Made by a program: the position numbers and the translations under genes. Of a stretch of DNA of 45,178 nt, positions 25,501-40,500 are shown one piece after another. Below the pieces are notes generated by a model, which was not told the DNA's origin, made no database searches, and saw nothing but the letters and a program-made list of their open reading frames with translations. This stretch comes from Saprospiraceae bacterium (GTDB lineage Bacteria; Bacteroidota; Bacteroidia; Chitinophagales; Saprospiraceae), in the NCBI GenBank assembly GCA_016787345.1, contig JAEUUU010000154.1, forward strand, positions 1 to 45,178. The letters run 5' to 3'. Within the stretch, counting starts at the first letter, position 1; each line of letters begins with the position of its first letter.

Positions 25501-28500
25501 ATCCCAATTTGCTCACCGGTATTTCGGCAACGCAAAACGTCAACCTCTTTTCGGTACAGCGAAGCAGCACGGGAAGCGGTCCCTGGGAGTTCAGGGGCGA
25601 AGGCAGCGTGATCAATTCCGGGACTTCCTCCGCCAATTCTACCTGGCGGCTCAACATCGGCAGTAAACAAAATTACAACGAACCTTCGCAGGTACTGGTA
25701 CCCGAGGTGGCCGCTTACAATCGCGACCTTACGGCCGCCGAGGTGCAGCGCGTCGAGTCCTATTTTGCCCTCAAATACGGCCTGACACTCGACCAGACTT
25801 CCCCGCAGGACTATCTGGCCAGCAACGGTACCACCAAGATGTGGGATGCTACGGCCAATGCGACGTACAAGTTCAACATCGCCGGTATCGGCCGCGATAA
25901 ATGCAGCCAGCTGCATCAAAAGCAGAGCAAAAGCTCCAACAGCGGCCAGTTTATCACCATCGCCCTCGGCGGCAGCATCGCCGTCGACAATGCGGGCAAC
26001 CCGGAAAACATCGCCAACGACCGCTCCTTCCTCGTCTGGGGCGACGACAACGGCAGCAAAACCACCGTGTTGCCGGTGACGGGCGTAAACGTGACCGAAC
26101 GCATGACCCGCGTCTGGCGGGTGGATAAAACCAACTGGGCCGATCAGGATATTACGTTCAAAGCCGACGGATTCCCCAATCGTTATTTGTTGATCCACAA
26201 CACATCCGCCTCCTTTGCCACGGCGCCCGACCAGGAAATCCCGCTCGACGCGATCGGCAAAGCGACCTTCAACAGCTCCGCTTTGCCCGATGGCGCCTAT
26301 TTCACTATCGGAGCGGCAATCAAAGGGCCGGGTTGTGTGAACAACGGGAATATCGGCTGGCTACGGGCCGACTTCGGCTTGAGCGACGGCTCCTTGTGGG
26401 AAGACTATAGCGGCAACGACATCTCTTTCGTTCAAACGGTGGCTGGTGAGCAAGCTGCTTACCTTAGCGGTAATTCGGTGACCAATTTCAACCCCGGACT
26501 GAACTTTGCCGCCGGCGATAACCTGGAAAAAACGGCCGGTTTGCTGACCAGCGCCGGCGGTACCGTCATCGCTGCCGTGATGCACAACAATGTATCTTCG
26601 GGATGGAGCGATATTTATAACCAGGATGTCGATGACCCGACCTTCGGTAAATACAATGTATCCGCCAACATGAAGGTATTCGACAACGGCGTTCATACCG
26701 CCAACGACGTGCCGCTGGCCTTTACCGAAAATAAAAACAATATCGCCACTTACACCTACGCCAACACGGCCAACAGCTATGCTGCGTATATGGACGGCAA
26801 ACTGCACAATATTCCACACGCCGCCCTGCCCTCAATTGATGCCGGTATTGGCTATATCGGCGGTGAAAACACCGCTGAAACCTGGCTCGGCAACATCTAT
26901 GAGGTCGCTTTTTACAACAGAAAACTGACGGCGGCCGAGTTCCAAAGGGTGCACTCGTACTTCGCTTTGAAATACGGGGTAACGCTGGATCAAACGACTC
27001 CGCAAGACTACCTCGCCAGCGACGGCTCTACCAAAATGTGGGATGCCACGGCTAACGCTACGTACAAATTCAACATCGCCGGTTTGGGAAGAGACGACTG
27101 CCAGGCGCTTTATCAAAAACAAAGCCTAAGCGCCAACCCCGGCCAGTTTGTCACCTTTGCCTTGGGAGCCAGTATCGCCGCAACCAATGCGGCCAATACC
27201 AATACGATCAGCAACGACAAATCGTTCTTCGTATGGGGCGACGACAATGGCAGTGCGGTTACAACTGTTGCAGTTTCGGGCACGAACGTCACCGAACGGA
27301 TGACGCGCGTGTGGCGGGTCGATAAAACCAACTGGGACGACCAGGATATCACCTTCCGGGCCAGTCTTTACCCGAATCGTTATCTCCTCATCCACAACAC
27401 ATCGGCCACCTTCGCCACTGCGCCGACCCAGGAAATCCTGCTCAACAGCAATGGTGAAGCGACTTTCAACAGCAACCTCCTGCCCGACGGCGCCTACTTT
27501 ACCATCGGCGATGCCGTAAAAGGCCCCGGCTGCGTCAATGCCGGGATCAAACTCTGGCTGCGCGGCGACTTTATGGCCGCCGTCGATTCGTGGACGGATT
27601 ACAGCGGCAACGATCGGGTGGCAACCCAAACGACAACGGCCAATCAGCCGACCGTCGATCCCGACGAACTGAACTTCAACCCGGCCCTGAACTTTGATAA
27701 CACCAACGACAACCTGACCATCGCCAACAGCGCGCTCAGCGGGCTGCCGACCGGAAACGGTTCGCGTACGGCCTTCACCGTGGGTAAATTGAATACCAAT
27801 ACCGGTCAGGATTTCGCCTTCGCCTACGGCAGCAATGCCGCCAACCAGAGTTTCGACATGGGCAACAGTACCAACCGGGCCTGGTATGAAAACTGGGGCG
27901 GCGGCTATTTCGGTACCATCGGCGCCTATCTCGCCAATCAAACCCTGATCAATACCTGGAATCACGACAACAGCGTGAATCCCAGCAGCAAAGGCTACTT
28001 CGACGGTAAACAGGACTGGTCGCAGAACATCACCCTGAACACGGTCATCGGCTCCAATCCGTTCTACATCGGCCGTCACAACGACGGCGGCGCCCCGCGC
28101 TGGTGGGACGGCTACATCGGCGAGATTATCGTGTACAACCGCTCGCTGACGGCAGCTGAAATGCAGCGCGTCAACTCTTACCTCGCCCTCAAATACGGGA
28201 TTACGCTCGATCAGACCACGCCGACCGACTACCTGGCGGGCGATGGCGTCACAAAAATGTGGGACGCAGCAGCCAACGGCGCCTTCAAACACGACATTGC
28301 CGGTATCGGCCGCGACAATTGCCAGGGCCTGCACCAGCGGCAATCCAAATCGGTCAATGCCGATGCCCTCGTGACCATGGGCAACGGCAATACCATCGCC
28401 GCAAGCAATGCCGCCAATACCAACGACATCGCGGCCGACAAATCCTTCCTCACCTGGGCCAACAACAACGACGCCCTCAGCTGGCAACTCACCGAGTCGC

Positions 28501-31500
28501 CGGCCGACCGTATGCGCCTGACGCGTGAATGGCGCGTGGACGAAACCGGTACCATCGGCTCCGTCAAGCTGCGCGTGCCCGACAATTCCAGCGCCCTGAG
28601 CAGCAAAATGCCGGCAGAGGCGACGACCATCTACCTGTTGGTCGACGACGACGGCGACTTCAGCAGCGGCGCCATCGAGGTACCCATGACGCTGAACGTC
28701 ACCGACTGGGAGGCTGATTACGATTTCAACGACGGGCAATATTTCACCTTTGCCACGCAGATTCCGCCCGCACCGGGTTGTGTCGTAAGCGGGCTTCAAC
28801 TTTGGCTGAAAGCCGACCAGGGAACGAGCTCGACCACCAACGGCGATGCGCTCACTTCCTGGCTTGACCAAACCGTCAATACCCGCGACCATACCCAGAC
28901 CAATGTATCCTGGCAGCCCAAATTCAAAACCAATGCGTTCAACTTCAACCCGGCCGTGAATTTTGACGGGACGGACGCCATGATTACCGATGCATTTGCC
29001 TCGGGCAACGAAGCGGTGCACGTATTTGTCATGTCGAAAGTAGGAGACAACGCCTGGCGCTCGCTCTACGGCTTCAACCGCGACGTAACCCACGTGCAAT
29101 GGTACAACAACGGTGGAGCCAACCGACCTTCCGTCTGGTTGAGCGCCAACCAGATTCCCTCCACAGCGCTGGGGATCGATTATGGTATTACCACGTACAT
29201 TTTGCCGAAAGACGGTTCGCAAAAAACCATTCACTGGAACGGCACTTCTGCCAACATAGCGGGCAACAACACCTACGGTTTCAGCGCCAACAAAATGGGA
29301 CTCGGCTCCGATATCGGCAACGACGGATTGAGCCTGAGCGAAAATTTCCTGGGCGACATTGCCGAGGTCGTGATCTACAAAACAGGCTCCCCAACGACCA
29401 ATGGCGGCCGCATGACCAACAACGAGATCGAAAAGATCGAAAGCTACCTGGCCCTCAAGTACGGCGTCACGCTTTCCCACGACTACCTGGCCGGCAGCGG
29501 CGGTACCATCTGGGATGTGGGCGGTAGCGGCGGTTTCGACAACAACATTGCCGGTATCGGTCGCGACGACTGCCAGGCTTTGAAGCAAAAACAAAGCAAG
29601 AGCATCAATGCCGGACAATTCATCACCTTCGCGCTCGGCAACACCATCGCCGCCGACAACGCGTCCAACACCGCGACGATCAGCCGGGATACCTCCTTCT
29701 TCCTCTGGGGCGACGACAACGGCAGCAAAACGACCGTCGTGCCGGTCAGCGGTACCAACGTCACCGAACGTATGGTACGCGTCTGGCGCGTAGATAAAAC
29801 CAACTGGGCCGATCAGCAAGTCACTTTCCAGGCGCAGGGTTTTGCCAACCGCTACCTCCTGATCAGCAACGCTTCGGCCACTTTTGCCACGATCAATCAG
29901 GAAATTCCGCTGGATGCCAACGGCCAGGCCACCTTCAATACTTCGGTATTGCCCGACGGCGCCTACTTTACCATCGGCGACGCCATCAAAGGCCCCGGTT
30001 GTGTCAATACCGGCGTAAAAGTGTGGCTGCGGGCCGATCTGGGCACCGTTTCACCCACCTACTGGAGCGATTACAGCGGTCAGGACAACAGTCCGGTCGG
30101 TCGCGGCTCGGCGACGGTAACCGCCGGCGCGGTCAACTTCAACCCGGCTGTGACCTTTGCGGGCGCCGTTACGGGTGAAGCCTACGATTTCCAGAACGAC
30201 CTGTTTACCTCCGGCAACAACAGTTTCGCCGTATTCAGTGTCGGTACAGGCCCCGGCGGCGCCATCCTGTCGCATGGCGCCAATGCCGCCGCTCAGGCCA
30301 TTTATATACGGCCCTCCACGCCGACCTCCACCCTCGATTTTCACAGCTTTGGATTTTCGCGGGGAAGTATTCCCTCCGGTACCCGCCTCACCCGCATGGT
30401 GTACACATCGGGAAGCAATACCCGGGCCATTTCCTTCAATGGCAATGCCCCGACGACCAGTTCAGCCGTCGCGCTCAACTGGCAGCCCGGCGGAAACGGT
30501 ACCCGTATCCTGGGCCACGACCTTGCAACCGGCAGCAACAAATACAACGGCAACCTGCCTGAAATGGTCGTGTATTTTAATGTCAACCTTACCGCTGCGC
30601 AAATCCAGCGCATCGAGAGCTATTTTGCCCTGAAATACGGCCTCACACTCGATCAAACGACGCCGCAGGACTACCTCGCCGGCGACGGGGTCACCAAAAT
30701 GTGGGATGCCGCCGTCAACACAGGTTTTGCCAGCAACATTGCCGGTATCGGCCGCGACGATTGCCAAAGCCTGCAGCAAAAACAGAGCAAAAGCGCCAAC
30801 ACGGGCCAGTTCATCACCTTCGCGCTCGGCAGCAGCATCGCCGCCGACAACGCCTCGAATACCAACACGGTGACCAACGACAAGTCGTTCTTCGTCTGGG
30901 GCGACAACAACGGCAGCCTGACGACCATGACGCCGGTCAGCGGCGCCAACGTCACCCAGCGGATGACGCGCGTTTGGCGGGTGGACAAAACCAACTGGAA
31001 CGATCAGGACGTTACCGTTCAGGTACAGGGTTATCCGAATCGTTACCTGATCGTCCACAACACTTCGGCCACCTTCGCCTCGGCGCCCAGCCAGGAAATT
31101 CCGATCGACGCCAACGGCCTGGCCACCTTCAACACGAGCCTGCTGCCCGATGGCGCCTATTTCACCATCGGCGACGCCATCAAAGGCCCCGGCTGCGTCA
31201 ATCTCGGTGTAACCATGTGGTACCGCCCCGATTACGGCGTCACGCTGAGCTCGGGCAAGGTTTCTGCCTGGAACGATTACAGCGGAAACGAAGCCAACGT
31301 CAGCCAGTCTAACAGCGCCCGCCAACCGACGTATGGCGCGAGCGTACTGAACTTCAACCCCGGCGCCACTTTTGCCGGCGGCGCCGACGGACAAGTGTTG
31401 ACCGCCACGCTGAACACGATGAACGGCAACAGCCCCTACACGATTGTTGCCGTACACAAACCCGACAATACGTCCTCCAACCTGTTTGCCATTGGTAATC

Positions 31501-34500
31501 CGGTGGCGAATCAGAGCATCGCTTACCATCCGAATTACGCCGGGGGGACCCGTTTGCTCTACCATTTCGGCGACGACCTGAGCGGCGGCGCGCCGCGCAC
31601 CGGCTGGCAGCTCAATACTTTCCGGTATGATGCGCTGGCTTCCGGTACCGACCGTTACATCTACGACGAGGGCAAACAAATAGCCGCCAACACGTCCAAC
31701 GCCAACAACGTACCGGCCAACCCGGCATTCTCCCTGGGTGGTTATAACAACCGCACCGGCGCCAGCGGCGAAGAATACGACGGTGATCTGGTCGAATTTG
31801 TCGCCTACAACGTCGTGCTTACAGCCGCCGAACGCAACCGGGTGGAAAGCTATTTTGCCCTGAAATACGGCCTCACACTCGATCAAACCACGCCGACCGA
31901 CTACGTGGCCGGCGACGGTACGACCAAAATGTGGGATGCCACGCTCAACACCGGTTTCAACAACGACATTGCCGGTATCGGTCGCGACGATTGCCAGGCC
32001 CTGCACCAGAAACAATCCCAATCCGTCAATGCCGACGGACTGGTGACCATGGGCAACGGCAATACCATCGCCGCCGACAATGCGTCGAATACCAACGGCG
32101 TTTCGGCCGACAAGTCGTTCCTCGTCTGGGGCAACAACAACGCCGCCATTGCCTGGCAGTACACCGAAACGCCTGCCGCCCGCATGCGCATCAGCCGCGA
32201 ATGGCGGGTACAGGAAACCGGGACCATCGGCTCCGTAAAAGTGCGCGTACCCGACAACAGCAGTCCGCTGAGCAGCAAATTGCCGCCCGAGGCTTATCCG
32301 GTCTACCTGCTGGTCGACGACGACGGCGATTTCAGCAGCGGCGCCATCGAAGTAGCCATGACCCTCAACGGCACCGACTGGGAAGGCAACTATAACTTTA
32401 ACAACGGTCAATATTTCACCTTCTCCACCGAACTGCCGCCGGCTCCCGGCTGCGTCGTGCCCAACCTGAGCCTCTGGCTGAAAGCGGATGCCGGCGTGAC
32501 CGGCGACCCGACCGTAACGGCCTGGGCCGACCAGACGCTCAACCTCAACCCGATCACGGTGGTTGGCGCGCCACAAATCACTTCGGCGATCAACTTCAAC
32601 CCGGCGATCGTGCTGGGTACGGGTAAATATTTCACCACACCGGATGCTACGCACCTCAACCCGACGGCCTCGAAGGTCACCGTGTTTGCCGTGACCAAAC
32701 CCAGCGTCCTGGCTTTCAACCCGATTTTGACCAAAACGGATAACTCGACCTGGCCGAATGGTTTCGGGATGTACGGCAATCCCAACCAGAAAGTCGGTTT
32801 CTGGCAGGGCGACCAAACCGGTACCGAACCGGCCAACGTGCCCCACCAGCTTTACCCGACAACGCCCTTTATTTCAACGGGTTATTACGATACCAACCAG
32901 AAAGTCAGCGTAAATGGTCAGGCGGCTACTTCGGCGACTCAAACGCCGACCAGTTCCGCCAGCCAGATCGAGATCGGTTATGGTAAAACCTATCAGTTTA
33001 CCGGCGATTATGCCGAGGTTATCCTTTACAACGAGGACATCGGCTCGACCGGCCGCGACAAGGTGGAATCCTACCTGGCCCTGAAATATGGCATCACCCT
33101 GGCGCACGATTATTATTCCGGAGCAGGCGCCCTGCTTTGGGACCTGGGCAACACAGGAGGCTATGACAACGACATTGCGGGTATCGGTCGCGATGACTGC
33201 GATCTGCTGAATCAGAAGCAATCCAAATCAGTCAACACCTCGGCATTGGTAACCATAGGCAACGGTAACACCATTGCCGCCAGCAATACCGCCAACACCT
33301 CGACCTTCGTCAGCGACGCATCGTTCCTGCTCTGGGGCAACAACAACGGCGCCCTGGCCTGGCAAGTCGCCGAATCGCCGAGCGCCCGCCGTCGCCTGAC
33401 CCGCGAATGGCGCGTGAGTGAGTCGGGCGTGGTCGGTTCGGTAAAAGTGCAAGCGCCCGACAACGGCAGCGCGCTGAGTACCAAACTGCCTGCGGAAGTC
33501 AGCACGGTTTACCTGCTGGTCGACGCCGACGGCGATTTCAGCAGCGGCGCTACCGAAGTGGCCATGACGCTCAACGGCACCGACTGGGAGGCCAATGTCG
33601 ACTTTACCAACGGCCATTATTTCACTTTTGCTACCAACCTCCCGGCGCAACCGGGTTGTATCGCCACCAATACCTCCCTCTGGCTGCGCGCCGATCTGGG
33701 CTTCACACCCTCGTCGTGGGCCGATCAGAGCGGTTTGATGAACAACGCTACCCAGGCTACCGGCGCCAACCAGCCGGCCTTGGCCGGCACGGCCAATTAC
33801 ATCAACTTCAACCCGGCGGTTGATTTTGACGGTACCAACGACATCATGCAGGTGTCGGCTTCGGCCCTGGGCACGAATGCTTCCCAGTACACCCTGTTCA
33901 GCGTAGTCAGCGCAGATGCCGACGGTTCGGTGATTGTGCAGGAGATCAATGCCTGCAGCAATGCCGGCGTGAATCCGCAATTTACCGCGGCCGGCGACCT
34001 CAACTGGCATTCCAGCGCCTGCGTGGGTTCACCCGCGGCAACTGGCGGCGGTCTCGTCACCACCCGTGCGGTGCTCAATGCCGCCGACCGGAATTCGGGT
34101 TCCGGCCTGGGTTCTACCTGGCGCAACGGCACGGCCGGCGGTACGCTCACCCGCGACATCAACAGCGGTTCCGCCGAGGAAATTTGGGTCGGCGGCAGGG
34201 TCGACGGTTCGCCCGACAACTTCAACGGCCGTATCGCCGAGATGGCGCTGTACAGCGTGCAACTTTCGGCTGCCGACCGCGTCCGGGTGGAAAGTTACCT
34301 GGCGGTTAAATACGGTATCACACTTTCTCACGACTACGTCAACGGCGCCAACGCCACCATTTGGGATGTCGGCGCAACCGGCGGCTACGACAACGACATT
34401 GCAGGCATCGGCCGTGAAGATTGCTCCGATTTGAACCAAAAACAATCCAAATCGGTCAACTCCGACGCCTTGCTCACCATCGGCAACGGCAATACCATTG

Positions 34501-37500
34501 CCACCGACAACCCGACCAACAGCGCCGCATTCAGCGCCGACGTGTCGTATATGCTCTGGGGCAACAACGACGGGGCCATCAACTGGCAGGATACCGAGGC
34601 GCCCTCGCAGCGCCAGCGCCTGACCCGCGAATGGCTGATTTCAGAAACAGGCACGGTCGGTTCCGTAAAGATTCGCATACCGGACAACAGCAGCTCGCTC
34701 GCGACCAAACTGCCTGCCGAAGTGCTCTCCGTTTACCTGTTGGTCGACAACGACGGCGATTTCAGCAGCGGTGCGACGGAAGTGCCCATGAGCCTGAATG
34801 GTTCCAACTGGGAGGTCAATTATGACTTTGCCAACGGCGAATATTTCACAGTTGCCACAGAAACCTGCGCGCCCATCATCACCACCAATCCGGTGGATGT
34901 AACGCTTTGCGCGGGCGGCGATGCCACCTTTACCGTGGCTGCCCTCGGTCCGTCGTTGACCTACCAATGGCAGGAAGACGCCGGCTCCGGTTTTGTCAAT
35001 ATTCCGGGCGCAACCAGTGCGAGCTATACCAAAATGGCCGTCACCGGAGCGATGAGCGGTTACAAATACCGTGTTGTCGTAAACGGCGTTTGCGCGCCAG
35101 CTGCTACTTCTACGGAGGCTACCCTGACGGTGAATACGCCGCCGGCGATCACCACGCAGCCCTCTGCGGCCACGGTATGCGCCGGCCAAGACGCCAGCTT
35201 TACCGTCGTCGCGACGGGCAGTGGTCTGACGTATCAATGGCAGGAAAACACCGGTTCGGGTTTTGTCAATATCCCCGGTGCAACGAGTGCGACCTTTACC
35301 AAAATGGCCACGACAGCTGCCATGAACGGCTACCAGTACCAGGTCGTTATCAGCGGTACCTGTCCTTCGCCGGTGACTTCTTCGGCGGTGACCCTGACGG
35401 TAAACACGGCCCCGGCGATCAGCACGCAACCCGTCGATGTGACGGTTTGCGCGGGCAGCGATGCAACCTTTACCGTGGCAGCTACCGGCAGCGGCCTGAC
35501 GTATCAATGGCAGGAAAATACCGGTTCCGGTTTTAACGATATCCCCGGTGCAACCAGCGCGACATTTACCAAAATGGCTACTACGGCTGCCATGAACGGT
35601 TACACATATCAGGTGGTGGTGAGCGGAACCTGCGCGCCCGCGGTCGCTTCGGCTTCCGTTCAACTGACCGTGAATACGGCGCCTGCGATCACCACGCAGC
35701 CCTCGTCCGCGACGGTATGCGCGGGTTCGGATGCAACCTTTACCGTAGTGGCTACGGGCACCGGCCTGAGCTACCAGTGGCAGGAAAATACGGGTTCGGG
35801 CTTTGTCAACATCCCCGGCGCGACCAGCGCTTCGTACACCAAGGCCATGACCACGGCCGCCATGAACGGCTACCAGTATCAGGTCGTTATCAGCGGAACC
35901 TGCCCTTCGCCGCTTACTTCCACGCCGGTGAGCCTGACGGTGAACACCGCTCCGGCCATCACCACGCAGCCTTCGGCCGCGACGGTATGCGCCGGCCAGG
36001 ACGCCAGCTTTACCGTCGTCGCGACGGGCAGTGGTCTGACGTACCAGTGGCAGGAAAATACGGGTTCGGGCTTTGTCAACATCCCCGGCGCGACGAGTGC
36101 GACCTTTACCAAAATGGCCACGACGGCCGCCATGAACGGCTACCAGTACCAGGTGATCGTGAGCGGCGTTTGCCCCTCGCCGGTGACTTCGACGGCCGTG
36201 ACTTTGACGGTGAATACCTTGCCCGCCATCACCACGCAGCCCTCGGCTGCGACGGTATGCGCGGGTTCGGATGCCACCTTTACCGTGGTGGCTACGGGCA
36301 CCGGCCTGATGTATCAATGGCAGGAAAATACGGGTTCGGGCTTTGTCAATATCCCCGGCGCGACCAGCGCTTCGTACACCAAGGCCATGACCACGGCCGC
36401 CATGAACGGCTACCAGTATCAGGTCGTTATCAGCGGAACCTGCACGCCTCCGGTGACTTCTTCGGCGGTGAGCCTGACGGTGAACACCGCCCCGGCGATC
36501 ACCACGCAGCCTTCGGCAGCGACGGTGTGTGAAGGGCAGGATGCGACCTTTACGGTGTCCGCCACGGGCACGGGCCTGACGTATCAATGGCAGGAAAACA
36601 CCGGTTCGGGATTTGTCAACATCCCCGGCGCGACGAGTGCAACATTTACTAAAATGGCCACGACGGCCGCCATGAACGGTTACCAATACCAGGTGATCGT
36701 GAGCGGCGTTTGCCCCTCGCCGCTGACTTCGACGGCCGTGACTTTGACGGTGAATACCTTGCCTGCCATCACCACGCAGCCCTCGGCCGCGACGGTATGC
36801 GCGGGTTCGGATGCGACCTTTACCGTGGTGGCCACGGGCAGCGGCCTGAGCTACCAATGGCAGGAAAATACGGGTTCGGGATTTGTCAACATCCCCGGCG
36901 CGACGAGTTCGACGTTTACCAAAATGGCCACGACGGCCGCCATGAACGGCTATCAATACCAGGTTATTATCAGTGGAACCTGCACGCCTCCGGTGACTTC
37001 ATCGGCAGTGACTTTGACGGTGAACACCGCCCCCGCCATCACCACGCAGCCTTCGGCCGCGACGGTGTGCGCGGGCCAGGATGCGAGTTTTACCGTGGTG
37101 GCCACGGGTACCGGTTTGACGTACCAATGGCAGGAAAACACCGGTTCGGGTTTTGTCAATATCCCCGGCGCGACGAGTGCGACCTTTACCAAAATGGCCA
37201 CGACGGCCGCCATGAACGGCTACCAGTACCAGGTGATCGTGAGCGGCGTTTGCCCCTCGCCGCTGACTTCTACGGCCGTGACTTTGACGGTGAACACCTT
37301 GCCCGCCATCACCACGCAGCCCTCGGCCGCGACGGTTTGCGCGGGTTCGGATGCCACCTTTACGGTGGTGGCCACGGGCAGCGGCCTGAGCTACCAATGG
37401 CAGGAAAACACCGGTTCGGGCTTTGTCAACATCCCCGGCGCGACAAGTGCGACATTTACCAAAATGGCCACTACGGCTGCCATGAACGGTTATCAATACC

Positions 37501-40500
37501 AGGTAATCGTGAGCGGCGCCTGCACCCCGCCGGTGACTTCATCGGCAGTGACTTTGACGGTGAACACCGCCCCGGCGATCACCACGCAGCCTTCGGCAGC
37601 GACGGTGTGTGAAGGCCAGAATGCGACCTTTACCGTGGTGGCTACGGGCACCGGCTTGACGTATCAATGGCAGGAAGACACGGGCGGCGGATTTGTCAAT
37701 ATCCCCGGCGCGACCAGTGCTTCTTATACAAAGATGGCCGTTTCGGCAGTGCTGAACGGCAGTCAGTATCAGGTCATTATCAGCGGAACCTGTCCTTCGC
37801 CGGTTACCTCCACACCGGTTACCCTTACCGTGAATACCTTGCCTGCCATCAGTGTGCAACCTGTTTCGGCCACAGTATGCGCCGGCAACAACGCCAGCTT
37901 CAGTGTGACGGCGACGGGTACCGGCCTGACGTACCAATGGCAGGAAAACACGGGTTCGGGTTTTGTCAATATTTCGGGTGCTACCAACGCATCCTACACC
38001 GTGGTGTCGGCAACCGCGGCCATGAACGGTTATCAATACCGCGTGGTGGTCAGCGGAACCTGTACGCCGCCGGTCACCTCCGATGCTGCTTTGCTGACCG
38101 TGAATACCGCGCCGGCGATCACCACCCAGCCGTCCAATACGGCAGTGTGTGCGGGCAATGATGCGACATTCAGCGTTTCGGCAACGGGTACCGGCCTGAC
38201 GTACCAATGGCAGGAAAACACGGGTTCCGGATTCGTCAATATCCCCGGTGCGACGGCCTCTACCTACACCAAGTCGTCAGTCAACAGTTCGATGAACGGC
38301 TACCAGTACCAGGTCATTGTCAGCGGCGCCTGTCCGCCCCCGGTCACCTCGTCTATTGCAACCTTGACGGTCAATACGCTGCCCAACATCACGGCGCAGC
38401 CGCTGAGCGTAACAACTTGCGAAGGCAACAATGCCATTTTCACCGTGACGGCCACGGGTACGGGTGTTACGTATCAATGGCAGGAAAACACGGGTTCGGG
38501 TTTTGTCAATATTTCGGGTGCAACGGGTTCCCTGTTCATCAAGTCTTCTGTAACGGCCGCCATGAACGGCTACCAATACCGCGTCATTGTAGGCGGTACT
38601 TGTCCGCCTTCCGTGACCTCCAATGCTGCCTTGCTGACGGTCAATACCGCACCTGCTATCACGACGCAACCCTCGCCGGTCATCGTATGCGAAACCAGCA
38701 ACGCCACCTTCTCGGTATCGGCGACAGGCACCGCTCTGACGTACCAGTGGCAGGAAGATACCGGGTCGGGTTTTGTCGATATTTCCGGCGCTACTTCGAA
38801 CTCGTATACCAAAACGGCTGTAACGGCCGCCATGAACGGTTACCAGTATCGCGTGGTGATCAGTGGCGCCTGTGCGCCCCCGGTGACTTCCAATGCCGCG
38901 CTGCTGACGGTCACTACCGCTCCGGCTATCCTCACACAGCCTTCGGATCTTAGCATTTGTGCGGGGGCCAATGCGACGTTCAGCGTCACGGCTTCCGGCG
39001 CCGGGCTGGCCTACCAATGGCAGGTCAACGACGGCTTCGGTTTTGTCGATATCCCCGGCGCCAACAACGCTTCCTACACCAAGGTGGCGGCCCCGGCTTC
39101 GTACAACGGCTACCAGTACCGCGTCATCATCGGCGGCGTTTGCCCGCCCTCGGTGACCTCGAATACGGTGACATTGACCATCCAGCCTGCTCCCTCCATT
39201 GTCTCTCAACCGGCCAGCCTGACGGCTTGCGTAGGCAGCAACGCCACCTTTACCGTGGTGGCTACCGGTCCGGGTCTGAGTTATCAATGGCAGGAAGATG
39301 CCGGCAGCGGATTTGTCAATATCGCCGGTGCAACCGGTACGTCGTACACCAAAACCGGTATTACCTCGGGTATGAACGGTTATAAATACCGCGTGCTGGT
39401 CAGCGGCAACTGCGCTCCGACGGCGGTATCCAATGAAGCCGTCATGAGCGTGGAAGCGCCGCCTGCGATCACTACGCAACCGGCCAATACCACGGTTTGC
39501 GAAGGGGCCAATGCCGTCTTCTCCGTGGTGGCCACGGGCAGCAGCCTGACGTACCAATGGCAGGAAGATACCGGTTCGGGTTTTGTCAATATACCCGGTG
39601 CGACCGGTTCGTCGTACACCAAACCTTCCGTGCTGTCTTCCATGAGCGGTTACCAATACCGCGTGCTGGTCACCGGGCTTTGCTCGCCGCCCACCACATC
39701 GGGCAGCGCCACTCTGACGGTCAATGTAGCGCCGGCCATTACCGCGCAACCGGCCGATCAGGTCGTGTGCGAAGGCGCCAATGCGATTTTCAACGTGACG
39801 GCTACCGGCGCAGGTCTGACGTATCAATGGCAGGTAAATACCGGTTCGGGCTTTACCGATATTTCCGGGGCCACCAATGCCGCTTACACCGCGGCAACGG
39901 TCACGGCCGCCATGAACGGCTGGCAGTACCGCGTGGTGGTCAGCGGAACCTGCACCCCGCCGGTTACCTCCAACTCGGCTTTCCTGACCGTCAATACGCC
40001 GCCGGTGATTACCGTTCAACCCTCGCCGGCTACGGCCTGCGTGGGTACCAACGCCACGTTTAGTGTGACGGCCACCGGCTCGGGATTGATGTATCAATGG
40101 CAGGAAAACACGGGTTCGGGTTTTGTCAATATTCCGGGCGCCACGTCGGGCAGTTATACCAAAACCTCGGTCACGACGGCCATGAACGGCTACCAGTACC
40201 GGGTGACGATCTCCGGACTTTGCGCGCCGAACGCCACGTCTTCGGGTGTTGCGCTGACGGTCATCGAAGCGCCGGCCATCACCACACAGCCCGTTGCAGC
40301 AACCGTTTGTGCAGGCGCCAATGCCAGCTTTACAGTAGCGGCAACAGGCGATGGACTGACGTATCAATGGCAGGAAAACACCGGCTCGGGCTTTACCGAC
40401 ATTCCGGGCGCTACGAGTGCCTCGTTTACCAAAATGTCGACGACGGCTGCCATGAACGGCTACCAGTACCGCGTTGTGGTATCGGGTACCTGCACGCCGC

